A stretch of 64,000 bases of DNA from positions 1 to 64,000 of the forward strand of contig CALEUQ010000041.1 in assembly GCA_937920495.1 (NCBI GenBank), written 5' to 3'. Position numbers and translations under genes: made by a program. Below are positions 1-8,328 of this stretch, piece by piece. Under the pieces are notes generated by a model that was not told the origin of the DNA, did not search any database, and saw nothing but the letters and a program-made list of their open reading frames with translations. The stretch's first letter is position 1, and every line of letters begins with the position of its first letter. The DNA is from an uncultured bacterium. Its GTDB lineage: Bacteria > Spirochaetota > UBA4802 > UB4802.

Positions 1-322
1 CAAGCACTGCTAAAAATTCATCCAGCACATTATCCAAACAAAACGCAATAATCTTGGCAAGCGACATCTTCCACAGCTTCTTCACATCCATAAAAAACTC
101 ATACTCATCCTCAAACAATACCAGATGAAAGCGCTTCCAGTTTGGTCCTTTATTACGATATGAAAGCTGCTTGAATGATTTTACATCCTCCTTTTCCAAT
201 TGTGCAGCAAAGCTCACAAGTCCGGATAAAAATGTGCGTTGCGAGATATTGTAGTGATCAGAATAAAACTTCATCAGTTCTAAATGTTCCACAGAAATAC
301 ATGTAGTGGTTTCAATGTTCAT
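1..322 (-). CDS. Hypothetical protein, 3'-truncated by window edge
   Basis: An open frame starts at the ATG ending at 322 and runs off the left edge after about 107 residues with no stop. A GGGAGG ribosome-binding site lies 5 nt upstream, so the start is well supported. The protein begins MNIETTTCISVEHLELMKFY and is rich in Lys, Phe and Leu, without a signal peptide or membrane segment in the visible part. I do not recognise a family. Function is unknown. Confidence 0.6.
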   Translation of the reverse strand, partial: MNIETTTCISVEHLELMKFYSDHYNISQRTFLSGLVSFAAQLEKEDVKSFKQLSYRNKGPNWKRFHLVLFEDEYEFFMDVKKLWKMSLAKIIAFCLDNVLDEFLAVL

Positions 323-940
323 GGTTTCCTCCCACAGTAGTATGTATATGTAGTATATTATAATGATTCATTTAGTACTACAAAATACGAAATGTCAAAT
401 AAAAAAATCTCTTTCCTTATTTTTTGGAATATGATTATACATCAAAAAGGTATTTCACATTTGTATTAATTCCTTTCAAGAAAAACCCTACTTTAAAAAC
501 ATTTTTTTGTTTAAAAAGATTGTCTCAATAAGAAAAAAAGCAAAGCGGGTACTATTGTTATAACACAATGTATGTATTCCTGAAATAAAAAAACCACAGA
601 GGTGGTGGAATTATTGCTAAAATAACGCAACACACGATAAGATTTAAAGATGCATTATTTCACGGCGGGCGTTATATTAATCATTGCATTGGAATCAAGA
701 ATGCCTAAATTTTTCAAATTTTGTTGAATTCTCATAACACCCCGATAATAGTTTTTTTTATATATAAATTGATGAATAGTCAGGAGGATTACCATTTAAG
801 TATTTTAAAAATATTTTTTTAACAGTAACTATCGCACAAAATTTTATGGTAGTGTGATGAAATGTTGCATTTTATGTATACTAAAGCTATTTATCTAATT
901 TTTTGATTTGTGAAAAAAATAACTATTAAAAAGAATAACC
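323..940. other. Gene-poor AT-rich stretch with repeat copy and gene debris
   Basis: No intact gene. It holds a minus-strand copy of repeat family C (410-475), one copy of the GCGATAGT-type octamer (828-835), and at 640-690 a short plus-strand stretch reading RFKDALFHGGRYINHCI. That stretch resembles the conserved GGxHxNH region of iron/manganese superoxide dismutases. It lies upstream of a separate dismutase N-terminus at 941, so dismutase pieces appear in scrambled order. The match at 640-690 is short and may be coincidental. Confidence 0.4.
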
Positions 941-1171
941 ATGAAACGATATACATTGTCACCATATTATGAATACGATACCCTTGAACCATATATAGAT
1001 GCAAAAACAATGGAAATCCACCATACCAAACACAACGCAACATATATTGAAAAAGATCCTGAAACCAGCCTGTCCCGGCACAAGTCGGGATTCAGGATGA
1101 CACATTGCTGACATCATGTAACATGTATTGGAAAGCTCAGTGATGCTCTGGATAAATATTCCTATCTATAG
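941..1171 (+). pseudogene. Superoxide dismutase N-terminal remnant, split by a small repeat
   Basis: From the ATG at 941 the translation reads [20 protein letters not shown] and continues with [18 protein letters not shown]. This matches the N-terminus of Fe/Mn superoxide dismutases, including the HHxKHxxTY stretch that holds a metal-ligand His. After residue 38 the frame runs into a dispersed repeat and stops at 1111. Dismutase-like coding resumes at 1127 (IGKLSDALDKYSYL) and ends at a TAG at 1169-1171. The remaining two thirds of the gene are absent. This is a dead gene, interrupted by the 70-bp element and also truncated. Confidence 0.75.
1056..1125. mobile_element. Small palindromic repeat (family A) inserted in sod remnant
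   Basis: The 70-bp segment contains an inverted pair (CCTGAAACC..., then GGATTCAGG) and a CCCGGCACAAGTCGGG hairpin, both shared with other family A repeats in the window. It is flanked by an imperfect direct repeat: TATTGAAAAAG at 1045-1055 and TATTGGAAAG at 1126-1135. Dismutase coding sequence continues across it once it is removed. That pattern fits insertion of a MITE- or REP-like element with target duplication. No transposase is encoded. Confidence 0.5.
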
Positions 1172-1263
1172 AGATACCTGCTTTTATATCTTCAAGTCAA
1201 AAAATTGTTGAGTTATTTTACTATAAAAAGTAAAATCCCCATGTATATACAAAGGAGGTTTGC

Positions 1264-2814
1264 ATGGGAGAAAAAATTACTCGACGTCAACTGATAAAAA
1301 AATCTGTTGCTACAGGAGTTGCAGTTGGTGCGGGTGCGTTGATTGGTACGTGCACTTATAAATTGCTCAAAACTCCTGACATTTCTGATTTATATGGAAA
1401 TTATCCCCCAAAAGAAAAATTAAAGAAATTGCAAATTGTAAATCCTAATGCTCCGCGTCCTAACATCATCATTATATACTGCGATGATTTAGGCTATGGT
1501 GATATCGGCTGTTATGGTAATACTGTTATACGTACTGGCAACATCGATTTGCTGGCAAAAGAAGGCAACAGGTTCACTAACTTTTATGCATGCGCTGCGG
1601 TGTGTGCACCTTCACGTGCGGGGCTGCTTACAGGGCGATATCCTTTCAGGACAGGTATTATAGGCAACCCATTCCCAAAGAAAGAACCGTTGGGGCGCAA
1701 ACTTGCTCGTAATTTTGGCATGATGCTGCGCGGATTGGGCATGATGGATTTGCGGGATGATGTTGTTGCTAAGGGGCTTGCTTTTGAAGAAATAACTATC
1801 GCCGAAGCATTAAAAGTTGCTGGATATAGAACCGGTATGGTTGGTAAATGGCATCTGGGCGATTACTCAACACAGCCTGAATTTAATCCGTTGCGTCATG
1901 GCTTTGATTTTTATTACGGGGTACCGCATAGTAACGATATGCGGCCGTGCCCTGTGTACAGGAATGAAACAAAAATTATTGATAATATTCATGGCAAGGA
2001 TCAGTCTTTTTTAACTGGTACATATACAAAAGAGGCATTGCAGTTTTTAGAGTCCTGTGGTAACAATCCATTCTTTTTATACTTTGCACACACGTTTCCA
2101 CATCAGCCGTTATGGGCATCAGAAAAATTTGATAAAAAATCTCTGGCGGGCAAGTTTGGGGATACTGTTGAGGAGATAGACTGGAGTGTTGGACAGATAC
2201 TTAAGTTTTTGAAAGAAAAAGGTCTGGATAACAAGACCATGGTTGTTTTTGCCAGTGATAATGGGCCCTGGTATGAAGGAAGTGCAGGTACCTTGCGAGG
2301 AAGAAAAGGTAATAGTACCGAAGGAGGATTCAAAGTGCCTTGTATTGTACGCTGGCCTGGCGTAGTGCCACAGGGCAGGGTTACTCATGCGCCTGCCATG
2401 AATATTGACATTTTTCCCACATTGCTTGCGCTTGCCGGTGTTGGTTTGCCGGAAGATCGCATCATTGATGGGAAGGATATTGTGGAGCTTTTCAAGGGTA
2501 ACGATACACCAGTGCACGAGGATCTATATTTTTATCACTATGATCTGCTTGTAGGGATTAGATCAGGAAAATGGAAATATTACTCAAAGATTGATCGATA
2601 TGTGTGGCCAGTTCCATTAGATTCGGTTGATCTGGCTAACAAGTTAGGTAAAGATCAACTGGGATACCGCTGGCCACTATTATACAATCTTGAAAAAGAC
2701 CCCGGTGAAGCGTACAATGTAATCGATACCTACCCTGACATAGCTCAGAAGCTAAAGCGTAAACTGGAAAACTGGGAAAAAGAAACTATGAAAAACCCCA
2801 GAGGGTTTAAATAA
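1264..2814 (+). CDS. Sulfatase, Tat-exported, Cys-type formylglycine
   Basis: 516-residue type I sulfatase (alkaline phosphatase superfamily), which hydrolyses sulfate esters. The N-terminus carries a twin-arginine motif (TRRQLIKK, residues 6-13) followed by a hydrophobic stretch, so it should be exported folded through Tat. Metal-binding Asp74-Asp75 lie in IYCDDLGYGD, and the activation motif CAPSRAGLLTGRYP starts at Cys114, the residue converted to formylglycine. VGKWHLG and FASDNGP motifs are also present. An AGGAGG site 5 nt upstream supports the start. A maturase (FGE or anSME) is not in the window. Substrate is unknown. The gene ends exactly where the convergent membrane-protein gene ends. 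Confidence 0.92.
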   Translation: MGEKITRRQLIKKSVATGVAVGAGALIGTCTYKLLKTPDISDLYGNYPPKEKLKKLQIVNPNAPRPNIIIIYCDDLGYGDIGCYGNTVIRTGNIDLLAKEGNRFTNFYACAAVCAPSRAGLLTGRYPFRTGIIGNPFPKKEPLGRKLARNFGMMLRGLGMMDLRDDVVAKGLAFEEITIAEALKVAGYRTGMVGKWHLGDYSTQPEFNPLRHGFDFYYGVPHSNDMRPCPVYRNETKIIDNIHGKDQSFLTGTYTKEALQFLESCGNNPFFLYFAHTFPHQPLWASEKFDKKSLAGKFGDTVEEIDWSVGQILKFLKEKGLDNKTMVVFASDNGPWYEGSAGTLRGRKGNSTEGGFKVPCIVRWPGVVPQGRVTHAPAMNIDIFPTLLALAGVGLPEDRIIDGKDIVELFKGNDTPVHEDLYFYHYDLLVGIRSGKWKYYSKIDRYVWPVPLDSVDLANKLGKDQLGYRWPLLYNLEKDPGEAYNVIDTYPDIAQKLKRKLENWEKETMKNPRGFK

Positions 2815-3444
2815 TTAAATCCATTTCAGGATACCGGCACACACAATCAGCATTGTGGCGTTAATTGCAAAAAGACTGCCAATAACAGCTTTTTGTACTT
2901 TGGGCTGCCAGTCGTAACAATACAGAGAAACAACCCAGAATGGAATATATACTGTGATGAATACGGGCAGCGCGCCCCACCATGGGTACACCCACACAAA
3001 GCATGGTGTCTTCACTAAAAATATTTCAAAGATTGAGTAAAATGCAGCATTGGCGATAGCTATAAATAAGCGGTTGTTGATGCCAAGAATCTTTGCCTTT
3101 GGGTCTGCTGGTAAAATCTTGCTAAAGATTAATCCTGAGACTGAAAACATCAGGCTTAGTTCCACTCCTACACCAACCAATATAAGAAATGCAGTCCCTG
3201 TGGGTACAGTCCACAGTGCATGACCGGTGAAATGCTGAATAAGTGCATTGATTATTTCTACAAACCAGTGCACCATGTAAAGAGAAAGCCCGGCTGCAAT
3301 GCCTTTCCAGTTTTTGTTCTGGATTTCGTTAAAGTAGGTATACACTACAAATGCCAACAATGTGATGACATACCATTGAAAAGGGTCACCACTGCGTAAA
3401 ATACTAAGAGCTTGCTGTGTTGCTTCTGGATGATTGAGATTCAT
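2815..3444 (-). CDS. Multi-pass membrane protein, unknown function
   Basis: 209 residues with about six hydrophobic segments (roughly residues 24-41, 48-70, 83-107, 125-145, 153-173 and 186-208) and little soluble sequence. It is an integral inner-membrane protein with Trp- and Tyr-rich loops. I recognise no family motif. It stands alone on its strand between the sulfatase and a ferredoxin gene, and its stop abuts the sulfatase stop. A GGAGG-like sequence precedes the ATG. Transport or a scaffold role cannot be inferred from sequence. Confidence 0.75.
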   Translation of the reverse strand: MNLNHPEATQQALSILRSGDPFQWYVITLLAFVVYTYFNEIQNKNWKGIAAGLSLYMVHWFVEIINALIQHFTGHALWTVPTGTAFLILVGVGVELSLMFSVSGLIFSKILPADPKAKILGINNRLFIAIANAAFYSIFEIFLVKTPCFVWVYPWWGALPVFITVYIPFWVVSLYCYDWQPKVQKAVIGSLFAINATMLIVCAGILKWI

Positions 3445-3517
3445 GCTTAACCTCCAAGAAAAATATTATGTTAACAGTGCCATTACGGGTTTCACCTGGA
3501 ATCTTATGTTTGAGGTT

Positions 3518-3600
3518 ATTCCGAATGTGATTCGGAATCTACACTCCGTTTATTTTATATCCCTAATCAAGCCTGTCCTGAAGAAAGCAGGGATTCAGTA
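3518..3600. repeat. Dispersed palindromic repeat, family A
   Basis: Begins with the inverted pair ATTCCGAATGTGATTCGGAAT and ends with GCCTGTCCTGAAGAAAGCAGGGATTCAG. The same words (TCCTGAA / TTCAGG, GCCTGTCC, GGAATCTC) recur in the copies near 1056, 9094, 20810, 52993 and 59716. It is non-coding and lies between two minus-strand genes. Confidence 0.55.
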
Positions 3601-3696
3601 TAATACATATTATGCATTCAGCATAGACGTTTTCGTCTGGTGTGATACCCACATGCAGTGAGTATGGATTACTTTTTTAAAAAAAATACAATTACA

Positions 3697-4680
3697 TCAC
3701 ACAGGTATATGTTCCTTAGGCCGTGTTTCTCTAAGTGATATTGCTCCTGAAGGACAGTGCGATGCACACAGCCCGCAGCCTATGCACATCTCAGCATCAA
3801 CTGCTGCTGTGTCATCAACTTCAATAGCATGTACCGGGCACACCGACATACAGAGCGCACACCCGTTGCAATTTGTTGTATCAACTGTAGCAGTAAACCT
3901 GCTTTTAGCTACAACTCCATGCGTGGCTTTATTGCCTGCAAAGCGCAGCATCTCGCAACAGCACGAGCAGCAGTTGCATATTGCATTGCCAAAGCCTTTG
4001 TTTTCGGTCATGTGAACTAGCCCGGCTTCTTCAGAAATTTTCAATATTTCAAAAGCTTCTTCTTTTGTAATTGCCCTGCCTGTACCGCGCTCCAGTGTGT
4101 AGGTGGCACCATTGTTTACCTGTATGCACACATTGAGCGGTTTGCTGCAGTTTCCATGTGAAAGGCGGCACACACAATCAACTACTGCCAGCTCTTTTGC
4201 CTGCTCGATGATTCTGTATGCATCTTCATAAACCAGCACCTGACTTTGGGGTTGTATAGTTGCGTTGATAGGGATAACGCGCATAAATGAAGGGATGCCA
4301 GCTCTGGTAACAACCTCAAGAAGAGGTGGATAGTCGGTGTTCATAAATTCTACCCACAGTTCTTTTAAATCGGCAGGGGCATCTTTCCACAGGAGTGTTG
4401 CATCATGAAACTGGACAATGTGTTTGGGAGGTCTATACTCAGGGCCATCGGGCTTTGACTTTTTAAATGCAGCACCTCTTTTAAAAAGCTCTTCCAGAAT
4501 GTGTGTGGCTTCATCAAGTGATAGATTAAACTTTTGTGCTATTTGCTGTGCATTTGCAGGTAGGTACGCAATAATATGTGCTTCGGTTTGGTTTGCCACA
4601 CGCTGCCATATCTGTGGTAAGATAGCGGAATTTTCAAACATCAGACGTTTGGATAATTCTTTATAAATGTCGTCTGCCAT
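3697..4680 (-). CDS. Winged-helix-like 4Fe-4S ferredoxin protein
   Basis: 327 residues. The N-terminal third (about residues 35-80, LPANAQQIAQKFNLSLDEA) looks like a helix-turn-helix/winged-helix domain. The middle carries a Cys cluster (VDCVCRLSHGNC...C) and a dense CNCCSCCCEM motif. The C-terminus has two classical 4Fe-4S motifs, CNGCALCMSVCP and CIGCGLCASHCP. Similar multi-cluster proteins occur in anaerobes as electron carriers or redox-sensing regulators. The DNA-binding-like N-terminus with extra cysteines would allow a redox sensor, but that is inference. The gene stands alone. GGAGG precedes the ATG. Confidence 0.8.
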   Translation of the reverse strand: MADDIYKELSKRLMFENSAILPQIWQRVANQTEAHIIAYLPANAQQIAQKFNLSLDEATHILEELFKRGAAFKKSKPDGPEYRPPKHIVQFHDATLLWKDAPADLKELWVEFMNTDYPPLLEVVTRAGIPSFMRVIPINATIQPQSQVLVYEDAYRIIEQAKELAVVDCVCRLSHGNCSKPLNVCIQVNNGATYTLERGTGRAITKEEAFEILKISEEAGLVHMTENKGFGNAICNCCSCCCEMLRFAGNKATHGVVAKSRFTATVDTTNCNGCALCMSVCPVHAIEVDDTAAVDAEMCIGCGLCASHCPSGAISLRETRPKEHIPV

Positions 4681-4995
4681 ATTTCCTCCATATTGTAGCG
4701 ATATGATGTATACATACTTTGTTGATTTCTTTAATTGATGGTGGATTTAAAAAGGTCATACAATGCACCGATATTACAATACATATTATTAATTGTTGTA
4801 ATACCATATTGTCTTGCTATTTTTCTGTCAATAAGATTAATTAACTATTGGGTTGTCCCGGTTCGTCAATAATTAAGAGACCGCACGGGCAGGCTACCTG
4901 GTAAAATAAAAAATAAGGCTCATTCTGTAATTTTTGGAAAATTGTACAAATTTGATGGATAATCTTATTTCCCAAAAATACGGAAAGAGGTAATA
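4681..4995. other. Intergenic region with repeat family C copy
   Basis: Separates the divergent ferredoxin gene from the broken MNT-HEPN gene. No ORF or RNA recognised. Positions 4915-4990 are a copy of repeat family C, ending ATACGGAAAGAGG immediately before the ATG of the MNT pseudogene. The element may therefore have supplied that gene's new 5' end. Confidence 0.5.
4915..4990 (+). repeat. Dispersed repeat, family C
   Basis: The left half (AGGCTCATTCTGTAATTTTTGG onward) matches 24550-24587. The right half (TTTGATGGATAATCTTATTTC through ACGGAAAGAG) matches 24997-25035, and the reverse complement of 410-475. It is non-coding and AT-rich. Two of the three copies lie beside MNT/HEPN-type gene remnants. 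Confidence 0.55.
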
Positions 4996-5629
4996 ATGTT
5001 TCTTGACTTGAGGGTATATTCTATTGTAGTGTTTGGATCAGTTGCACGTGCTGGCACAGGTAATGATTTAGATTTGTTCATCGTTATCGATGATTCACGC
5101 ACAAAGAAAGAAGCAATTTACAGATTGCAAAGACGGCTTAAACCATACTATAAATGTTTTGCAATCGATGAATTTATTGTAGAGCGTTCGGTTTTGCAGG
5201 AGCATTAAAGAAAAGGGAGCCCATTCATCAATCTAATAATCAAAGAAGGCACGAGCATGTATATGAAGGATATCATTAATGAATGGATTTTGCAGAGTGA
5301 AGAAGAATTTAAAACTTCATTATGCCTTTTAGATGGTGGATTTTATAAAGCTGCGTGTTATCATACGCAACAGGCTGTAGAAAATTCAATAAAAGCTTGT
5401 TTATTATCTATAAGGATGGGATTTTGAGAAAATTCATAATATTAATAGCATTGTGGCACTTTGTGAAGAATGTAACATTAAAGTTACACTGCCTGATGAT
5501 GAATTAATATTCATTGATAGCATATATAAAAGGAGATATCCTGCTGATACAGGATTATTGCCGTTAGATGAGCCTTATACACAGGATGGTGTCAAAGCAA
5601 CTGGAATACCATCAAAAATTGTAAAATAA
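4996..5629 (+). pseudogene. MNT nucleotidyltransferase-HEPN fusion, broken
   Basis: Residues 1-70 are a minimal nucleotidyltransferase core: FGSVARAGTGNDLDLFIVID shows the GSxxR and DxD catalytic motifs. A TAA at 5206-5208 interrupts the frame. The same frame then continues GSPFINLIIKEG, MYMKD and a HEPN domain (QSEEEF, ACYHTQQAVENSIKA) to a TGA at 5425. A one-base shift in a T run at 5422-5425 restores the rest (EKIHNINSIVALCEE, YKRRYPADTGLLPLDEP), ending at TAA 5627-5629. The layout matches single-chain MNT-HEPN proteins of toxin-antitoxin type. With one in-frame stop, one frameshift and a missing N-terminal helix, the gene is dead. Confidence 0.8.
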
Positions 5630-5655
5630 ATGAAGGAAAATATACAACGAAGACA

Positions 5656-6504
5656 ATGAAAAGGGTTTTATTGGTAATATGCCTTTTTTTTGTGTATATA
5701 ACAACCTACGCCCAGATGCCTGACTGGGCTATGATGGTAGATAAAGAAGGGAATACATATTATTTTGATAAAAGTGGCAAAATTTATACTGATGACACTC
5801 AATCTGCATATAAACCTGTGTCTAAGGACGCTCTGGAATACTATACATCAAAAGTAAAATCCTTATGGAAAGCAGGAAATCGCACTCAGTCACTTGTTAT
5901 AGCAAAATCTATTTTAGCGTTGAAAGAATCATCCATGAATGTGGTAAAGGCCAAAAAGGATATGAGTGCATTTATGCGTGATATGCAGATGAAGCAGGGG
6001 AGGCGTTTTGTTGACATTAATAACGATGCATGGTTATATTTAACAAGGGAAGATACTACAATGTATGTGTTTAATGATAAAGTTCCGTATATCGTAACGT
6101 TACAGGGAAATGCAGATATCATTGCTGCAAAGTCGGTTGATTCATTGCAGTATTCTTCCACAGTGATGAAAGCAGGCATACGGTTTTCTGAAACAAACGG
6201 TTATGATGCAATCATAACAGTGGTTGCTGAAAGCTTTGCTGATACCATTGAATCAATACATGTATTACAGCAGCACTGGCGTACTATTGCATTTGACACG
6301 TATGAGCGTGAGTTGCTGAAATATAGTGATAGCATGGCCGTATATTCATTTGTTACACAGGACAATGTACAGCTTAAAGGCATGGAGCTTTTGCTTGCAA
6401 AAGAAAACAGGGGGTATTGCGTAAGAATTTTTACCACAAAAGAGCGGTATGAGCTTTACAAAGGCGCAATAATGGCAATCATTAACAGCTTTGCAACTCC
6501 TTAG
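5656..6504 (+). CDS. Exported protein of unknown function
   Basis: 282 residues. A clear signal peptide (MKRVLLVICLFFVYITTYA, cleavage after TYA-Q near residue 20) predicts a periplasmic or outer-membrane location. The mature part starts with a short GNTYYFDKSGKIYTDD segment and an amphipathic helical region around residues 60-115, followed by alternating beta-like sequence. No family recognised. Its 3' end overlaps the convergent GNAT gene by 23 bp. It begins 26 nt after the MNT-HEPN pseudogene. Confidence 0.75.
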   Translation: MKRVLLVICLFFVYITTYAQMPDWAMMVDKEGNTYYFDKSGKIYTDDTQSAYKPVSKDALEYYTSKVKSLWKAGNRTQSLVIAKSILALKESSMNVVKAKKDMSAFMRDMQMKQGRRFVDINNDAWLYLTREDTTMYVFNDKVPYIVTLQGNADIIAAKSVDSLQYSSTVMKAGIRFSETNGYDAIITVVAESFADTIESIHVLQQHWRTIAFDTYERELLKYSDSMAVYSFVTQDNVQLKGMELLLAKENRGYCVRIFTTKERYELYKGAIMAIINSFATP

Positions 6505-6967
6505 TCCTTAGTGAATACACCATTGCTGTTTCAGTACAGTTGTCTTTGTGCTGGCAGTACTGGCAATCCTTCCATATCTTGTCGGGGAGGGTTTCTTTGG
6601 CCACCACAATAAATCCTGCTTTTTTGAAGAATGACGGCGTATAGGTAAGGCAAAAAATCTTTGCATTGTTGTGGTGCAGCAATATATCATCTATAGCGTA
6701 CGCCACAAGTTGTTTTCCTATTCCTTTATGGTGATACTTGCTCTTTACTGCAAGCGACCTGATCTCAAACAGTTTGTTATTATATTTATAATGTGAAACA
6801 ACGCCTATAATTTTTTTTTGGGCGATAGCAACTGTGAATGAATCACTGCTTTTTTCAATGTCCTGTTTGCTTCTGGGTAGCAGAATCCCTTGTTTCACAT
6901 AAGGTGAAAGCAATGCAAGAATGTGTTCTGCATCATCGTGAGAGGCTTTTCGGATGGTTATCTTCAT
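6482..6967 (-). CDS. GNAT N-acetyltransferase, short ArgA-like family
   Basis: 161 residues with the GNAT acetyl-CoA loop YHHKGIGKQLV (about residues 79-89) and the preceding beta strand EIRSLAV. The N-terminus (IRKASHDDAEHILALL) and C-terminal signature (LPDKIWKDCQYC...C...AMVY) match the short, stand-alone amino-acid N-acetyltransferases related to N-acetylglutamate synthase. These make N-acetylglutamate in the first step of arginine synthesis. That substrate is inferred from family resemblance and no arg genes are nearby. It follows the SPOR gene by 5 nt and is probably cotranscribed with it. Confidence 0.8.
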   Translation of the reverse strand: MKITIRKASHDDAEHILALLSPYVKQGILLPRSKQDIEKSSDSFTVAIAQKKIIGVVSHYKYNNKLFEIRSLAVKSKYHHKGIGKQLVAYAIDDILLHHNNAKIFCLTYTPSFFKKAGFIVVAKETLPDKIWKDCQYCQHKDNCTETAMVYSLRTKELQSC

Positions 6968-6972
6968 TATGA

Positions 6973-7518
6973 CTATCGCTTAAGAATAATAGCATTATTG
7001 AAGTTGCCATTTTTGGATTGTGACATGATTATTTTCAATGATTTTTTTGCATCCTGTAATGATGCATACGGGCCTGCATATACTGTGTACTGGTCTTTGT
7101 TTTTGGCAACAATAATACGCTGTCCCGTTTTGCTCAATGTTCCTGCAAGCGCAGTAGCTTCATCCCTGGAATATGTATTGCCAATTTTGATAGCGTAAGG
7201 GTATTCTGATTTTGCGAATTGCTGTTTTGGCTCAACCAGTGTTTTTGCTTTCTGTGCTGCATTGTTTAATGCTACTTTTGTTTGAGGGTCTATAATTGGT
7301 TTACTCTGTCCGCCTGCAAATTTGATGCCGACAACCAGGCCAGCAGTAAACGACATTATGATCAGTGCAATGATAATTGTCAGCATCCGGTGTGCTTTCT
7401 TCTGCGAAAAGGATTTGTGACCGGCATAGTTTTGTGGTATTGTATATTCACGATAATCCTGGGGATTGTAATCGGTATATGGATTTTTATTTTGTGAGTA
7501 AAAATCAAAATTCTGCAT
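6973..7518 (-). CDS. SPOR-domain membrane protein
   Basis: 181 residues. The cytoplasmic tail is rich in Asn, Gln and Tyr (1-43), then comes a single transmembrane helix (about 45-66) and a C-terminal SPOR domain (about 105-181; YPYAIKIGNTYSRDEATALA, QYTVYAGPYASLQDAKKSL). SPOR domains bind denuded septal peptidoglycan, so a role in cell division or wall remodelling is likely. Its last codon and stop (Arg-TAG) are formed by a copy of the GCGATAGT octamer at 6972-6979. It is upstream of, and probably cotranscribed with, the GNAT gene. Confidence 0.85.
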   Translation of the reverse strand: MQNFDFYSQNKNPYTDYNPQDYREYTIPQNYAGHKSFSQKKAHRMLTIIIALIIMSFTAGLVVGIKFAGGQSKPIIDPQTKVALNNAAQKAKTLVEPKQQFAKSEYPYAIKIGNTYSRDEATALAGTLSKTGQRIIVAKNKDQYTVYAGPYASLQDAKKSLKIIMSQSKNGNFNNAIILKR

Positions 7519-7599
7519 ACAGTGTCAGACCTTTTATGATAAATTTTGTAATGTGTAGTACTATGAATATCGTCATTAATGGGAAGGTGTATTAAGGAA

Positions 7600-8328
7600 T
7601 TAATTGACAAAAGATTTTAATTTTTCTATTTCCTGTTTTGAAAGAATCCTGTATTTGCCTGGCGGTAGATTTCCCAGTGTAAGGGGACCGTATTGTATCC
7701 TGATTAAGCCCGTGACTTCATATCCAAGCATTGAAAACATCATACGCACCTGCCGTTTTTTCCCTTCAGTTATGGTTATGGTAACTGTCGTCCACTCATC
7801 ATTGACAGGGATGATGGTTGCAGGAAGAGTATATGAGCCATAGAGTTCTATACCATGTTCCAGAGCCAATTTGTGATCATCGCGCAAGGGGCGATCAAGC
7901 GTAACACGATATGTTTTTGGCACTTTAAAACGGGGATGGGTTAATTTGTAGGCTAAATCACCATCATTGGTAAAAATCAGCAATCCTTCAGTATCCTTAT
8001 CAAGCCTGCCGACGGGGAATGTCCCTTCTTTCTTGAAGTGTTCTGGAATAAGCTGCAATACAGTGGGGCGGTTGCGTTCATCCTTGGTTGTGGTGACATA
8101 TCCTTTAGGCTTATTAAGCACAAGATAGTGGTACGTTTCAACCGGCAGTAACACCTGTCCTTTATACGTAACAATATCATTACTGACATCAACCTGAAAG
8201 GACAGGTCGGTCATGGGCAGACCATTGACATAGATTAATCCCTTTTTTATTATTTCTTCAGTTTTTCTGCGTGAACCCAACCCGCACAATGAAAGGAATT
8301 TATTGATTCGTATTTTTGTTCTGGTCAT
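7600..8328 (-). CDS. RluB/RsuA-family pseudouridine synthase
   Basis: 242 residues. The N-terminal S4 RNA-binding domain (about 5-50, RINKFLSLCGLGSRR) is followed by a pseudouridine synthase domain with catalytic Asp110 in GRLDKDTEGLLIFTNDGDLA and KPKGYVTT before it. It isomerises a uridine in rRNA, probably 23S (RluB-like) or 16S (RsuA-like). The GKKRQVRMMF motif is typical of this branch. I chose the ATG at 8328 because it matches the family start and has an AGGAAGGTG site. An in-frame ATG at 8376 would add 16 unlikely residues. It overlaps the upstream SH3 lipoprotein gene by 29 bp. Confidence 0.88.
   Translation of the reverse strand: MTRTKIRINKFLSLCGLGSRRKTEEIIKKGLIYVNGLPMTDLSFQVDVSNDIVTYKGQVLLPVETYHYLVLNKPKGYVTTTKDERNRPTVLQLIPEHFKKEGTFPVGRLDKDTEGLLIFTNDGDLAYKLTHPRFKVPKTYRVTLDRPLRDDHKLALEHGIELYGSYTLPATIIPVNDEWTTVTITITEGKKRQVRMMFSMLGYEVTGLIRIQYGPLTLGNLPPGKYRILSKQEIEKLKSFVN

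Noticed and set aside
2103-2517. Open frames opposite the sulfatase
   Set aside because: Shadow frames of a well-supported gene, without start signals.
3434-3661. 75-codon plus-strand open frame
   Set aside because: It overlaps the start of a real gene on the other strand and runs through a family A repeat.
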